Shown here one piece after another: positions 45,925 to 56,033 of a stretch of 64,000 bases of DNA. Under the pieces are notes generated by a model. It had not been told where the DNA came from, made no database searches, and worked only from the letters and a program-made list of their open reading frames with translations. A program made the position numbers and the translations under genes. The number at the start of each line of letters is the position of its first letter. Within the stretch, counting starts at the first letter, position 1. The DNA is from Tatumella citrea (lineage in GTDB: Bacteria > Pseudomonadota > Gammaproteobacteria > Enterobacterales > Enterobacteriaceae): assembly GCF_002163585.1 (NCBI RefSeq), contig NZ_CP015579.1:3720001-3784000 (forward strand), written 5' to 3'.

Positions 45925-46821
45925 TCAGCTGTGGCTGAGCTTCTCGGTCAGCATGTCACACAGCCAGGTGACAGGCGAGGAGCGCTGTTCCGGTTGTTTA
46001 AGCAGCAGGTAACTCTGATAACTTGGCAGCTGCCAGCCTGGTAATACGGGTTGTAAAATACCGTCCGTCAGTGCCTGATGCACCATATAAGAAGGCAGGC
46101 AGGCAATTCCGGCACCTGCACAGGCAGCGGTCAGTAATGCCATGCTGTTATTGGCACGGAAACGACTGACTGCATTAATTTCGACTCGTTTTTTCTCGTG
46201 CCGGAAAGAGAGTGCCGCCTGATGCGCTGTGCCATGAAAGGTCAGCAACTGGTGGCTGTTAAGATGCTCAGGTCGGGTCACCGGAGGATTTACCGCCAGG
46301 TAATCCTGACTGGCATACAGCCCCCAATGGATAACCGACAATGGCCGGAACAGCTCATATTCCGGCGGGCGCTGGCGTACCACTATCGCGACATCTATAT
46401 CATCGCGGGCCATGTCCGGCTCACGGTCACTTAAGTCCAGATCGACCCGGACATGAATGTGATGCTGCATAAACGGCTGTAATACCGGCACAATACACTG
46501 GCAGCCATAAGTGACCGGAGTCATCAGCCTGACCTGACCACTCGGCTGGCTGTGCATTTGTTGGATAAAATCTTCGGCATGCTCCAGTTGCGCACTGATT
46601 CGCTCACAATAGCGATAGTATTGCTGGCCGCATTCGGTCACAGTCACTTTCCGTGTGGTGCGGTGCAACAGTTTCATGGCGAGTCTTTTTTCCAGAGCGG
46701 CAATCTCTCTGCTGACACTGGCAGTGGAAATGCCGAGGATTCTGGCCGCCTGGCTGAAGCTTTGCTGCTCCACAACACGGGAAAAAATATACATCGCTAA
46801 TAAGTTTTCACCCTGTTGCAC
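45925..46821 (-). CDS. LysR-family transcriptional regulator
   Basis: 298 residues. An N-terminal winged helix (FSQAARILGISTASVSREIAALEKRL) is followed by a periplasmic-binding-protein-like effector domain. The GTG at 46821 is chosen because AGGAGG stands seven bases upstream. The subfamily (single HTH, TGQVRLMTPVTYG-type linker region) is common next to exporters or oxidoreductases; the mdtG-like gene downstream is the most likely target. The inducer is unknown. Confidence 0.87.
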   Translation of the reverse strand: MQQGENLLAMYIFSRVVEQQSFSQAARILGISTASVSREIAALEKRLAMKLLHRTTRKVTVTECGQQYYRYCERISAQLEHAEDFIQQMHSQPSGQVRLMTPVTYGCQCIVPVLQPFMQHHIHVRVDLDLSDREPDMARDDIDVAIVVRQRPPEYELFRPLSVIHWGLYASQDYLAVNPPVTRPEHLNSHQLLTFHGTAHQAALSFRHEKKRVEINAVSRFRANNSMALLTAACAGAGIACLPSYMVHQALTDGILQPVLPGWQLPSYQSYLLLKQPEQRSSPVTWLCDMLTEKLSHS

Positions 46822-46865
46822 GACCTGTCCTCCTGTTTAACGGCTGTGACAGCTTAAATGGCTGA

Positions 46866-47336
46866 CTATGTGGCGGGAAGAAATACCGGCTCAATATTGA
46901 CCGGAAAATTCAGTGAATTAGCAATAAAACAAGCGTCATGGGCCTTGTGATGTAAATCTGTAGCACGCGGCTGATCTTCTGCATAACGCAGGCGAATCTG
47001 TGGCCGCAGGGTGATTTGGGTAAAATGCCCCCGTACGCCTTCCACCATGATCCCCTCAGCGTTATCCTGGTACTCGTCAATAATAATCCCGGCATCAGCA
47101 CAGACGTGCAGATACCATAATTTATGACAGGCAGCAGCAGAGGCCAGCAACAATTGCTCCGGGTTCCAGCAGGAAGGATCACCGCGAAATGCCTGGTCGG
47201 CGCTCAGTGAGATGGTATCCCGGCCTGTGGCCTGTAAATCAGACGATCGTTCATATGCAGTATAGGAGGAAGTTCCCTCTCCGCGATTTCCTGTCCATGT
47301 CACTGTGACCTGATAATGATGTTGTCTGACAGCCAT
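46866..47336 (-). CDS. OsmC/Ohr-family protein
   Basis: 156-residue small peroxide-reductase-type protein. The two family cysteines are present, in ASAAACHKLWYLHV (about residue 70) and HDACFIANSLNFPV (near 135), with the LSADQAFRGDPSCWNPEQLL core before the first. Members reduce organic hydroperoxides or remain uncharacterised. Start 47336 (MAVRQHH) follows GGGAG by six bases. It lies 44 bp before the LysR gene on the same strand, possibly in one transcript. Confidence 0.85.
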   Translation of the reverse strand: MAVRQHHYQVTVTWTGNRGEGTSSYTAYERSSDLQATGRDTISLSADQAFRGDPSCWNPEQLLLASAAACHKLWYLHVCADAGIIIDEYQDNAEGIMVEGVRGHFTQITLRPQIRLRYAEDQPRATDLHHKAHDACFIANSLNFPVNIEPVFLPAT

Positions 47337-47615
47337 CGGCAACTCCCGTGTGAGTAAAAGGCCAGTTGATGAAACGCTGATACGGCTATTGAATCCGCTG
47401 AATTTGATCGTTTAATCATAACACTTACTTATTGTTTAACCACTGGTGCAACGGCTGGCAGAACCGGTTTCTCTGCGCGGAGTGAGGGCATAGTGGCCTC
47501 TGTTTTCCCGCTAAATCCGCTTTAGAAAATCATCTTCATTGGTTAACGACAATTAAGCCAGCGTCTTTCCTGGTACCCATCAGGTGGGAAAAGTTCCCTT
47601 CTTCATGCACATTAA

Positions 47616-47710
47616 TGTGACATGTGTCACATTAATGGTGATTAAAACTGCAACAACTTTTGTCAAATGTGAATTTTGTCTGGTTACTCGCGTATGATAT
47701 CGGGCATGAT
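47616..47710 (+). promoter_or_regulatory. tsx promoter with tandem CRP sites and a CytR half-site
   Basis: A perfect CRP palindrome TGTGA-CATGTG-TCACA is at 47616-47631. A second CRP-like site, TGTGA-ATTTTG-TCTGG, is at 47668-47683, with its centre 52 bp further on, close to the CRP spacing of the deo/CytR promoters. Between them TGCAAC (47649-47654) is a CytR-type half-site. Two -10 hexamers are possible: TATGAT (47693-47698) and CATGAT (47705-47710); the latter places the second CRP site at -41.5. The architecture predicts CRP activation and CytR repression relieved by nucleosides. Confidence 0.65.
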
Positions 47711-47833
47711 CCTGCCTGACAGAGCACCGGCTTGCCCGGAGCTATCTTTATGGTTTGATTTCTTTTTCTGCGTGGTTATTTACTCCGTCAGCGAGCGGCG
47801 CGATTTGTACAAAAAGTGAGTGGTCAATATAAA

Positions 47834-48706
47834 ATGAAATATAAATTAATGATGGCAGCAACAATTTTAGCGGGTTCAGTCATGGGCTCGTCTTACGCCG
47901 CAGATACATCTCCGCAGTATGTTTCTGACTGGTGGCATCAAAGCGTTAACGTGGTCGGCAGTTACCACACCCGCTTCGGACCGAAGTTGAATAATGATTT
48001 GTATCTCGAGTACGAAGCATTTGCCCATAAAGACTGGTTTGATTTCTACGGCTATGTAGATTTACCCAAATTTTTCGGCACTGGTAACGGCAATGATAAC
48101 GGGATCTGGGACAAAGGAGTGGGTTCTCCGCTGTTTATGGAAATTGAACCCCGTTTTTCGATTGATAAACTGACCGGCACCAGCCTGGCTTTCGGACCGT
48201 TTAAAGAGTGGTATTTCGCCAACAACTATATCTATGACATGGGGCCGAATAACGCTAATCGCCAGAATACCTGGTATATGGGCCTGGGTACCGATATCGA
48301 TACCGGAACCAAACTGGGATTATCGCTGAATGTTTACGCGAAATATCAGTGGGAAAACTACGGTGCAGCGAATGAAAACAGCTGGGACGGATACCGTTTC
48401 AAAATTAAATACTTCCTGCCTCTGACCACGCTTTGGGGCGGCAATTTAAGTTATATCGGCTTTACCAACGTTGACTGGGATTCTGACCTGCGTGAAAAAG
48501 CCGGACCGTCACGTTCCGGGAACTCTATCGCCTCCAGCCATATTCTGTCACTCAGTTATGATCACTGGCACTATTCTCTGGTCGCCCGCTATTTCCATAA
48601 CGGCGGACAATGGTCAGAAGGTACACAACTTAATTTTGGTGACGGCGATTTCAGTACCAAAGCCACCGGCTGGGGATATTATGCCGTTGTTGGTTATAGT
48701 TTCTGA
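47834..48706 (+). CDS. tsx: Nucleoside-specific outer-membrane channel Tsx
   Basis: 290-residue precursor. After the signal peptide (cleavage near SSYAADT) the mature protein follows E. coli Tsx closely: [75 protein letters not shown], ending in GYSF. It forms a 12-strand channel for nucleosides and deoxynucleosides. Start 47834 gives a normal signal peptide; an upstream GTG at 47816 is less likely. Confidence 0.94.
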   Translation: MKYKLMMAATILAGSVMGSSYAADTSPQYVSDWWHQSVNVVGSYHTRFGPKLNNDLYLEYEAFAHKDWFDFYGYVDLPKFFGTGNGNDNGIWDKGVGSPLFMEIEPRFSIDKLTGTSLAFGPFKEWYFANNYIYDMGPNNANRQNTWYMGLGTDIDTGTKLGLSLNVYAKYQWENYGAANENSWDGYRFKIKYFLPLTTLWGGNLSYIGFTNVDWDSDLREKAGPSRSGNSIASSHILSLSYDHWHYSLVARYFHNGGQWSEGTQLNFGDGDFSTKATGWGYYAVVGYSF

Positions 48707-48749
48707 TAAGAAATTCACTGCCACGCAGCAAATGTAATAAGCCGTGTTG

Positions 48750-48779
48750 TTCCTGCAGGATATCTTTTTCCTGCAGGAA
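48750..48779 (+). repeat. Inverted repeat downstream of tsx
   Basis: TTCCTGCAGGA (48750-48760) and TCCTGCAGGAA (48769-48779) can pair over eleven bases; each arm is itself palindromic. It lies 44 bp after the tsx stop and may be its terminator, though an A run rather than a T run follows. Confidence 0.45.
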
Positions 48780-48943
48780 AAAAACCGCTCAATTCGCCCC
48801 GATAATTAATCATATTTAATCTCGTCTTTTTACGTTCCTTCGACTATTCTGCTGTTTATTCACTGCTGATCACCCCCGATATCCGATACTAATAATGTGA
48901 TCCGCAGCATTGCAAATACAGTTATCCCGAGGTTAAGTTCGTT

Positions 48944-50356
48944 ATGTCATCTACCTGTACCACAGCAGGATCTTCTGCTGTTCAGCAAAATAATAATTAC
49001 ACCATCGCTGCCCGCATCGATGCATTACCTTCCAGTAAAAGCCTGTGGCGTTTTATTTCCCTTCTGGCATTGGGAGGTTTTTTTGAACTCTATGATTTAT
49101 TCGAAACGGGATATATTAGTTCAGGTTTAATCTCTGAAAAGATATTTCATCTGGGAAAGGATGGCGTTTTCGGAATATCTGATCAGGCCGCATTTGCCTC
49201 GGTGACTTTTTTGGGATTATTTGTCGGAGCCAGTTTTCTGGCAAAGTACGCCGATAAATTTGGCCGGCGCTTCAGCTTTATGTGTGCCCTCGCCTGGTAT
49301 GGAATTTTTTCATTAATTATGGCCTTCCAGAACAGTGCTGAAGGCATAATTTTGTGCCGCTTCCTGGTCGGCATTGGTCTGGGAGTCGAGCTGGTCACTA
49401 TTGATACCTATCTGGCCGAATGGATGCCTGCACATTTACGCAGCCGGGCGTTTGCCTTCTCGTTCTTTATTCAGTTTCTGTCGGTACCCGCTGTTGCGCT
49501 GATGTCATGGTGGCTGATTCCGCAAACCTTGCTGAGTCTCGAAGGATGGCGCTGGGTGATTATTGCCGGGGCTGTCTGTTCATTAGTGATCTGGAGTATT
49601 CGCCGCAATCTGCCGGAATCGGCCCGCTGGCTGGCACAGCAGGGGCGACATCAGGAAGCTCACCAGGTGTTGAGTCAGATGGAAATACGTTGTGGAGTGA
49701 CACCACCATCGGCTGAACAGCTGCCAAAAACAGATGCAACCGCGACACCGCGCAAGGGAAAATTCAGCGAAATATGGGCGCCGGAATGGCGGAAAAGAAC
49801 GCTGATGTTAGTGGTGATGAACTTCTTCCAGGCGATTGGTTTCTTTGGCTTTGGTAACTGGCTGCCGGCTCTGCTGTCCGGTAAAGGGACGACACTGACC
49901 CACAGCCTGTTGTATGCGTTTTTTATTACTCTGGCCTATCCTCTGGGCTCGCTGATTTGCAGCCGCTACGCAGATAAAATCGAAAACAAATGGCAGATTG
50001 TGTTTGCCTGTCTGATGACGGTAGTGTTCGGTACATTATTCGCGCTGGTGACTCAGCCACTGCTGCTTATCGCGTGTGGTTTCCTGGTAACCTACTCAAA
50101 TGCATGGCTGACTTACAGTTATCATGCTTATCAGACCGAAATTTTCCCGACTCATATCCGTGCACGGGCAGTAGGCTTCTGTTATTCCTTTAGCCGGTTA
50201 TCGACGGTGTTTAGCAGCATTATGATTGGGCTGATACTTCAGTACGCTGGCAGCCAGGGCGTCATTATCTTTATCGTCCTGAGTATGCTGATAGTGATGC
50301 TATCGGTAGGCATTTATGGTCCGAAAACCCGCGGTCTGGACCTGGAGAATATTTAA
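48944..50356 (+). CDS. MFS metabolite:proton symporter (MHS/sugar-porter type)
   Basis: 470-residue, 12-segment transporter. Features: FFELYDLFETGYIS in TM1, motif A variant YADKFGRRFSFM between TM2 and TM3, RFLVGIGLGVELVTIDTYLAEWMP around TM4, and EIFPTHIRARAVGFCYSFSRL. It belongs with importers of carboxylates, aromatic acids or polyols such as YaaU and the MHS group. It converges on the gluconate dehydrogenase operon across a strong hairpin, so a role with sugar acids is possible but unsupported. Confidence 0.8.
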   Translation: MSSTCTTAGSSAVQQNNNYTIAARIDALPSSKSLWRFISLLALGGFFELYDLFETGYISSGLISEKIFHLGKDGVFGISDQAAFASVTFLGLFVGASFLAKYADKFGRRFSFMCALAWYGIFSLIMAFQNSAEGIILCRFLVGIGLGVELVTIDTYLAEWMPAHLRSRAFAFSFFIQFLSVPAVALMSWWLIPQTLLSLEGWRWVIIAGAVCSLVIWSIRRNLPESARWLAQQGRHQEAHQVLSQMEIRCGVTPPSAEQLPKTDATATPRKGKFSEIWAPEWRKRTLMLVVMNFFQAIGFFGFGNWLPALLSGKGTTLTHSLLYAFFITLAYPLGSLICSRYADKIENKWQIVFACLMTVVFGTLFALVTQPLLLIACGFLVTYSNAWLTYSYHAYQTEIFPTHIRARAVGFCYSFSRLSTVFSSIMIGLILQYAGSQGVIIFIVLSMLIVMLSVGIYGPKTRGLDLENI

Positions 50357-50364
50357 TTTGTTGC

Positions 50365-50400
50365 CCGGCTCTCCGCAACATCCCTGTGACGGAGAGCCGG
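50365..50400. terminator. Bidirectional hairpin terminator
   Basis: Perfect 11-base stem CCGGCTCTCCG (50365-50375) / CGGAGAGCCGG (50390-50400) between the convergent MFS and cytochrome c genes. Confidence 0.7.
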
Positions 50401-50409
50401 ATATTACAT

Positions 50410-51732
50410 TTAAGGCTGTTTAGGTAATTTCTCTACTGATGCATCACCCATTTTTCCCTGCACATCGGCTGATTTTCTCAACTTAGCCACCTGATCTGCC
50501 GATACCGCCGCAGTGCTGGTATTTCCCCAACTGCTACGGATAAAGTTCACGACATTTGCTACCTGCTGATCATTAAGCCGCCAGCCAAATGCCGGCATAG
50601 TGATCGCCGATGGCGCGCCCTGAACTCCGGGTAACGTATCCCCTGTCAGAACAATATGGATAAGTGAGGTTGGATCTTCTGCCAGTACCACCGGGTTGCC
50701 TTTCAGCGCCGGGAAGAAGCGGGTGTACCCGCTACCATCGGTCTTATGGCAGGCTGCACAACTGTCAACATACTCAGCAGCCCCGGTTCGCTGATCATTA
50801 CCTTTCCATAATGCCTGCGAGACAGAATCATCCGCCTTAAATACCGGCTGATGGCTATCCCGTGGTGACAGAGACTTAAGGTAACGTGCTATCGCGTTAA
50901 TATCGTCATCACTCAGGTATTGCAGGCTATGCTGTACCACATCGGTCATGCCACCAAATACGGCGGTCCGATCATTTCGTCCATAACGCAGGAATTGTGC
51001 AATATCGCTGGTCGACCAGCGGCCCAGACCATCACGATCGTCGCCGCGCAGATTAATGGCTGTCCAGCCATCAATCGGAGCACTGCTGCCAGACAGATAA
51101 TCGGTACCTTCGCTATTGTTAAGCGCCTTCTCCTGCATGGTGATGCTACGAGGAGTATGGCAAGCACCACAGTGGCCTAACCCTTCAACCAGATAGCGTC
51201 CACGCGCCAGCACCGGATCTTCTCCTGGCTGTGCTGTGGCAGGTTTTACTGCCGGAGCAAACATTCCCCGCCAGATAGCCAGCGGCCAACGCATTGACAG
51301 AGGCCATGGAATATCAGTGGCGTGATTAGGCTGGCTGACAGGTTTCACACCCTGCATAAAATAGGCGTAGAGAGCGTGCATGTCGTCATCACTGACCACT
51401 GCGTACGACGGATAAGGCATTGCCGGATACAATGTCTCACCATTTTTCGCTACCCCGTGGCGTACCGCTTTCTGGAAATCGTCATAAGTATAATCTCCGA
51501 TGCCGTAAGTCTTATCGGGAGTAATATTGGTCGAATAGATCTTTCCGATAGGTGTTGCCATCGGCAATCCACCGGCAAAAGGCTGACCGCCTTCGCTGGT
51601 ATGGCAGGCAACACAGTCACCTGCCCGCGCCAGATACTCGCCCCGCTTCACTAAATCCTGACCACTGTTATCCTCGGCCATGGCAGAAAAAGCCAGTGAA
51701 CCAAACACCAGCGCTAATATGCTTTTTTTCAT
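50410..51732 (-). CDS. Gluconate 2-dehydrogenase-type triheme cytochrome c subunit
   Basis: 440-residue periplasmic membrane-anchored cytochrome with a signal peptide (cleavage near AMAEDN). Three CxxCH heme motifs are present: CVACH (C40-H44), CGACH (C188-H192) and CAACH (C325-H329). This matches the cytochrome subunit of three-component flavin dehydrogenases, which passes electrons from the flavoprotein to ubiquinone. It is the last gene of the operon, 12 bp after the flavoprotein gene. Confidence 0.9.
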   Translation of the reverse strand: MKKSILALVFGSLAFSAMAEDNSGQDLVKRGEYLARAGDCVACHTSEGGQPFAGGLPMATPIGKIYSTNITPDKTYGIGDYTYDDFQKAVRHGVAKNGETLYPAMPYPSYAVVSDDDMHALYAYFMQGVKPVSQPNHATDIPWPLSMRWPLAIWRGMFAPAVKPATAQPGEDPVLARGRYLVEGLGHCGACHTPRSITMQEKALNNSEGTDYLSGSSAPIDGWTAINLRGDDRDGLGRWSTSDIAQFLRYGRNDRTAVFGGMTDVVQHSLQYLSDDDINAIARYLKSLSPRDSHQPVFKADDSVSQALWKGNDQRTGAAEYVDSCAACHKTDGSGYTRFFPALKGNPVVLAEDPTSLIHIVLTGDTLPGVQGAPSAITMPAFGWRLNDQQVANVVNFIRSSWGNTSTAAVSADQVAKLRKSADVQGKMGDASVEKLPKQP

Positions 51733-51744
51733 TCTCTGTGCCTC

Positions 51745-53529
51745 TTATGCCTGTACCAACGGACCCGGATTTTTCAGGTAAACTTCCCGGATGGTTTTTG
51801 CTGACCAATAGGTCAGTGCAGCGACCATCCCGGTCGGGTTATAACCCAACCCCTGCGGGAACGCAGAAGCCCCTGGTACAAACACATTCGACACATCCCA
51901 ACTCTGCAGATAGCGGTTGATCGCACTGGTTTTCGGATCTTCACCCATAATGGCGCCGCCATTCATATGAGTGGTCTGATACACGGTGGTATCAAAATGC
52001 GTACCGGCGGTCTTTGGCCCACCCATGATCATTTTCGGGTTCATGGCCTGTGCGATGTTGTGCATTTTCGACACCATAAACTGCGACATTTTGATGTCGT
52101 TCTCTTGCCAGTCAAAAGTCATGCGCAGCAAGGGTTGTCCGTGGACATCCTTGTAGTTAGGGTCAAGATCGAGATAGTTAGTACGGTAAGACTGGTGAGC
52201 ACCGTGCGCATCCATCGATACATGATGGGTATAAGTGTCTGCGACAGCGGCTTTCCATTCGCTACCCCAGGCCGGAGTTCCGGTAGGAGTCGGCAGTCCG
52301 GAGATTGGTTTAACACCGGCCTGGTTTACCCATAACGGCGATCCGCCGACAAAACCGTGCGGACCATGGTCAAAGTTATCGGCATTGAAATCATCCACCC
52401 CGACACCCGCACCACCCGCACCGATAAACGGATTGGTTGTGATATTTTTGTCGAACAAAGCCTTCAGAGTAGAAATGTTCTGGTAAGCAAAGTTACGCCC
52501 AACAACCCCTTCATTAGTCACCGGGTTATAGGGTTTACCGATACCGGAAAGCAGCATCAGATGGACATTGTGAAACTGGAACGCAGACAGAATGACCAGG
52601 TCAGCAGGCTGTTCAAACTCACGACCGCTGGCATCGACATAGGTGACTCCGGTAGCGCGTTTCTTATCATCGGTCAGATTAACCCGCAGCACATAGGAAT
52701 CATTGCGCAATTCAAATTTAGGTTCCTGACGTAAGGCTGGCAATATATTGACGTTTGGCGAAGCCTTCGAGTACATATAGCAGGCATAACCACTGCAATA
52801 TCCGCAGAAATTACACGGCCCCATCTGAGCACCATAAGTATTGGTGTAAGGACCAGAAGTGTTAGCAGACGGCATATCATACGGATGATAGCCTACAGAC
52901 TCCGCAGCCTCTGCAAACAATTGCGCTGAATAAGTACGTTTCTGTGCTTTCAGAGGAAAGTCACTGGAACGATCAGGTGCAAACGGGTTGCCCCCTTTAC
53001 CTTTCCCGACCAACTCACCTTTCACTGTCCAGGCGGTTCCGGATGTACCAAAGACCTTTTCTGCCTGATCAAAGAATGGCTCCAGTTCATCGTAACTGAC
53101 ACCAAAATCCTGGATGGTCATCCCCTGAGGGATAAAGTCTTTACCATAGCGCTCTTCATAGTGGCTACGCAGGCGAAGTTCAGCCGGATCAACACGAAAA
53201 TGAACCCCTGACCAGTGCAGCCCGGCGCCTCCGGTACCGGTTCCAGGCAGGAACGCATTTAACTGGCGATAAGGCACGGCGGTCTGTGATGGATTGTGGC
53301 GAACAGTGACCGTACTTTTTGATAAATCCTGGAACAGCTTCTTACGGATGTTGTAAGTCAGCTCATCAATAGACTGCGGGTAAGCACCGTCCGGATAAGT
53401 ATCACGCTGTGGTCCACGTTCCAGCGCAACAACATTCAGCCCGGCTTCTGTCAGCTCTTTTGCCATGATAGCCCCGGCCCAGCCGAAACCGACAATCACT
53501 GCATCTGTTTTTTTCATTACACTGGCCAT
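51745..53529 (-). CDS. Gluconate 2-dehydrogenase-type flavoprotein subunit (GMC oxidoreductase)
   Basis: 594-residue FAD enzyme. The N-terminal dinucleotide fold is AVIVGFGWAGAIMAKEL; GTGTGGAGLHWSGVHFR contributes to FAD binding, and the C-terminal GMC block shows THMNGGAIMGEDP and NPTGMVAALTYW. A cysteine-rich CNFCGYCSGYACYMY segment (about residues 238-252) is characteristic of this dehydrogenase family. It has no signal peptide and is likely exported with the Tat-signal-bearing small subunit. It should oxidise D-gluconate to 2-ketogluconate; other sugar acids or sorbitol remain possible. Confidence 0.87.
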   Translation of the reverse strand: MASVMKKTDAVIVGFGWAGAIMAKELTEAGLNVVALERGPQRDTYPDGAYPQSIDELTYNIRKKLFQDLSKSTVTVRHNPSQTAVPYRQLNAFLPGTGTGGAGLHWSGVHFRVDPAELRLRSHYEERYGKDFIPQGMTIQDFGVSYDELEPFFDQAEKVFGTSGTAWTVKGELVGKGKGGNPFAPDRSSDFPLKAQKRTYSAQLFAEAAESVGYHPYDMPSANTSGPYTNTYGAQMGPCNFCGYCSGYACYMYSKASPNVNILPALRQEPKFELRNDSYVLRVNLTDDKKRATGVTYVDASGREFEQPADLVILSAFQFHNVHLMLLSGIGKPYNPVTNEGVVGRNFAYQNISTLKALFDKNITTNPFIGAGGAGVGVDDFNADNFDHGPHGFVGGSPLWVNQAGVKPISGLPTPTGTPAWGSEWKAAVADTYTHHVSMDAHGAHQSYRTNYLDLDPNYKDVHGQPLLRMTFDWQENDIKMSQFMVSKMHNIAQAMNPKMIMGGPKTAGTHFDTTVYQTTHMNGGAIMGEDPKTSAINRYLQSWDVSNVFVPGASAFPQGLGYNPTGMVAALTYWSAKTIREVYLKNPGPLVQA

Positions 53530-53531
53530 TT

Positions 53532-54269
53532 TTATGCCCTTTCTCCGCGAATTGATACTGGTGGGAACGGATAATGTTCACCACGTTCGACCCAGTCCAT
53601 AAAGTCAGCCCGGGCACCAGGGAAACCAATCAGTTTCCAGCCAGCCATACCCTGATTGCCGCCGTGGATCGGATCGCTGAAGAAACCTTCGCGGGTGTTC
53701 TGTAGTAAATAGGAAAAAAACAGTGTGGCAGGAAGCTGAGTGAATTTAGCCTGACCAGATTCAAAAGCTTTCAGTGCAGTGACCTGCTGATCATCGCTGA
53801 GCTCAGCAAACACGTGACCATATTGTTGTTTGCAGAAATTATCTGCATCGGCCAGTCCCAGACGATAAATTTGCCGCGGCACCAGCGGTAACTGATAACC
53901 CAGTTCTTTCGGCGTATCGGGGGCAAACGGGCCTTGCATATACCAGTTTGAACCAGTGGCATAAGGAGTATCCATTTGCCGGTCGATGTATTCAGGTACA
54001 CCCGCCTCAAGGGCTCCCGGGCCACGGGAATCTGCTGGAATCAGTTTCGCCACAGCAGCAGTGATAAATGCAAACTCTTCTTTGGTAAACCAGTTTGGCT
54101 GATAATCCCGGGCCTTTTGCGGGCCGCTGGTTTGAGTATCGGCGGCCTGTACTGCCGGGCTAAGAGCAAGTGAACCTATAGCGGTGCTTCCGACAGCCAT
54201 TGCAGGTGCTAAAGTGATCGTTTTTAGTAAAAAATCCCTGCGAGACTGCCCTTTGTTCTGTTCTGACAT
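53532..54269 (-). CDS. Gluconate 2-dehydrogenase subunit 3 (small Tat-targeted subunit)
   Basis: 245-residue protein. A twin-arginine signal ([20 protein letters not shown] at residues 10-11, cleavage near PAVQA) should export the folded complex with the flavoprotein. The rest matches the gluconate 2-dehydrogenase subunit 3 family ([47 protein letters not shown]). It is the first gene of the operon, and its stop lies two bases before the flavoprotein start. Confidence 0.9.
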   Translation of the reverse strand: MSEQNKGQSRRDFLLKTITLAPAMAVGSTAIGSLALSPAVQAADTQTSGPQKARDYQPNWFTKEEFAFITAAVAKLIPADSRGPGALEAGVPEYIDRQMDTPYATGSNWYMQGPFAPDTPKELGYQLPLVPRQIYRLGLADADNFCKQQYGHVFAELSDDQQVTALKAFESGQAKFTQLPATLFFSYLLQNTREGFFSDPIHGGNQGMAGWKLIGFPGARADFMDWVERGEHYPFPPVSIRGERA

Positions 54270-54358
54270 GACATTGCCTCAGTACCGCATATAATGCAGC
54301 ATGAAATGTTAAACTTTATAATGATGTTTTTTTGTTTCCGGGGTGAGTAACAAATTAG

Positions 54359-54372
54359 TGTTACCGGTAACA
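54359..54372 (-). promoter_or_regulatory. Predicted GntR (LacI-family) operator
   Basis: TGTTACCGGTAACA is a perfect 14-bp palindrome, and with its flanks it matches the E. coli GntR/IdnR operator core (ATGTTACC-N-GTAACAT type). It stands 90 bp upstream of the gluconate dehydrogenase operon start and about 200 bp from sbmA. This supports gluconate as the substrate and inducer. The regulator gene is not in the window. Confidence 0.65.
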
Positions 54373-54570
54373 ATGTATTTTATTCTACACCTGTTATTAA
54401 TAAGGTTCAGTAGAAAAAAACATCAATCACTATTTTTATTAACATTTTTTCCAGGCTGCAGGAGTAGCAGCTGGCACTAATCAGGGTTTGTCACTGTCAG
54501 AAACATACTTCAACAGACAGTTAACAGGCTTTAACGCTATAACAGGATGTGACTATTTAACGGAGTTGCT

Positions 54571-55806
54571 ATGTTTAAAAGTTTTTTCCCGCGCCCGGGG
54601 CCGTTTTTCGCCAGTGCGGCCATCTGGAGTCTGGTGACTATCCTTGTCTGGTTCTTTTTCGCCGAGCATGCGCTGGAGATGATTCCGGCACTGGCAAAAT
54701 CAGCCAGCAGCCCGCTGCCAACCACAGTAACCCGCTTCTTTCACCTGTCACAGATCTGGTTTTATCTCTATTTCTGGATAGCGACTGCACTGTTTGCACT
54801 ATGCTGGCGGGTGATTGATAACCATCCCTGGCAGTTATGGTCTGTCTGGGGCTCTGCCCTGATCATCTTCACTTCCTGGTTTAACGTGCAGGTTGGGGTT
54901 GCGATTAACGCCTGGTATGGTCCATTTGGCGATTTGATTCAGAAGGCACTCACCAAAGCAGGTTCAGTTCCCATCACAGTATTCTACTCACAGGTCATTG
55001 CCTTCCTTGGAATAGCACTGGTCGCGGTGGTGATTGGGGTGATGAATTCATTCTTTATCAGCCACTGGGTGTTCCGCTGGCGTACCGCAATGAACAATTA
55101 CTATATGGCTAACTGGCAGCGTTTGCGGCAGGTAGAAGGTGCGGCACAGCGGGTTCAGGAAGATACCATGCGTTTTGCCAGTACTCTCGAAGGCTGGGGG
55201 GTCAGCTTTATTCAGGCCATTATGACACTGGTTGCTTTCCTGCCGGTGCTGGTATCGCTATCTCATTACGTTAAAGATGTGCCGATTGTCGGTAATATTC
55301 CGTATGCCCTGGTGATTATCGCGCTGTTGTGGTCACTGTTTGGTACCGCACTGTTGGCACTGGTCGGGATAAAATTACCGGGCCTGGAGTTTCGTAATCA
55401 ACGGGTTGAGGCGGCATATCGTAAAGAGCTGGTTTACGGCGAAGATGACGGGGAACGCGCTTCTCCGCCTACAGTTCATGACCTGTTTAGCCGGGTCAGA
55501 TACAACTACTTCCGGCTCTATTTTCATTACCTGTATTTCAACATTACCCGCATCCTTTATCTGCAGGTCGATAACGTGTTTGGCCTGTTTGTTCTGTTCC
55601 CGTCAATTGTTGCCGGGACCATTACGCTGGGAATCATGAATCAGGTATCGAATGTGTTTGACCAGGTTCGTTCATCCTTCCAGTATCTGATCACTTCCTG
55701 GTCAACACTGGTTGAGCTGATGTCTATTTACAAACGTCTGAGAAGTTTTGAGCAGATCCTGCAGGATAAGCCTCATGACGAAATGATGCACGACGCAGCA
55801 GAGTAA
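54571..55806 (+). CDS. sbmA: Peptide antibiotic transporter SbmA
   Basis: 411-residue inner-membrane protein closely matching E. coli SbmA ([75 protein letters not shown]). It is a proton-driven importer for proline-rich antimicrobial peptides, microcins and bleomycin, built like an ABC exporter membrane domain without ATPase. GGAG lies five bases before the ATG. In E. coli yaiW follows; here a different secreted protein follows instead. Confidence 0.94.
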   Translation: MFKSFFPRPGPFFASAAIWSLVTILVWFFFAEHALEMIPALAKSASSPLPTTVTRFFHLSQIWFYLYFWIATALFALCWRVIDNHPWQLWSVWGSALIIFTSWFNVQVGVAINAWYGPFGDLIQKALTKAGSVPITVFYSQVIAFLGIALVAVVIGVMNSFFISHWVFRWRTAMNNYYMANWQRLRQVEGAAQRVQEDTMRFASTLEGWGVSFIQAIMTLVAFLPVLVSLSHYVKDVPIVGNIPYALVIIALLWSLFGTALLALVGIKLPGLEFRNQRVEAAYRKELVYGEDDGERASPPTVHDLFSRVRYNYFRLYFHYLYFNITRILYLQVDNVFGLFVLFPSIVAGTITLGIMNQVSNVFDQVRSSFQYLITSWSTLVELMSIYKRLRSFEQILQDKPHDEMMHDAAE

Positions 55807-55816
55807 CTCTCTCACG

Positions 55817-55856
55817 GACAGGTTTCTGTGCAGTAACAGAAACCTGTCTGCTTTCC
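55817..55856 (+). terminator. Intrinsic terminator after sbmA
   Basis: Perfect 13-base stem GACAGGTTTCTGT (55817-55829) / ACAGAAACCTGTC (55836-55848), followed by TGCTTTCC. Confidence 0.7.
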
Positions 55857-56033
55857 TGACAGATTCATTCATTTTTAATTCATAAAGCAGGCCTAGAATA
55901 TACCGCTAATATTCACGATGGTCAGGGAATTTCATGGGTATAGTGACTGTATCCGCTGATGCATTCCGGCCACCATACTCGCGCCGTCAGTGAACATTTG
56001 CAGACACCAATCATTTAAGAATGGAACCTAAGA

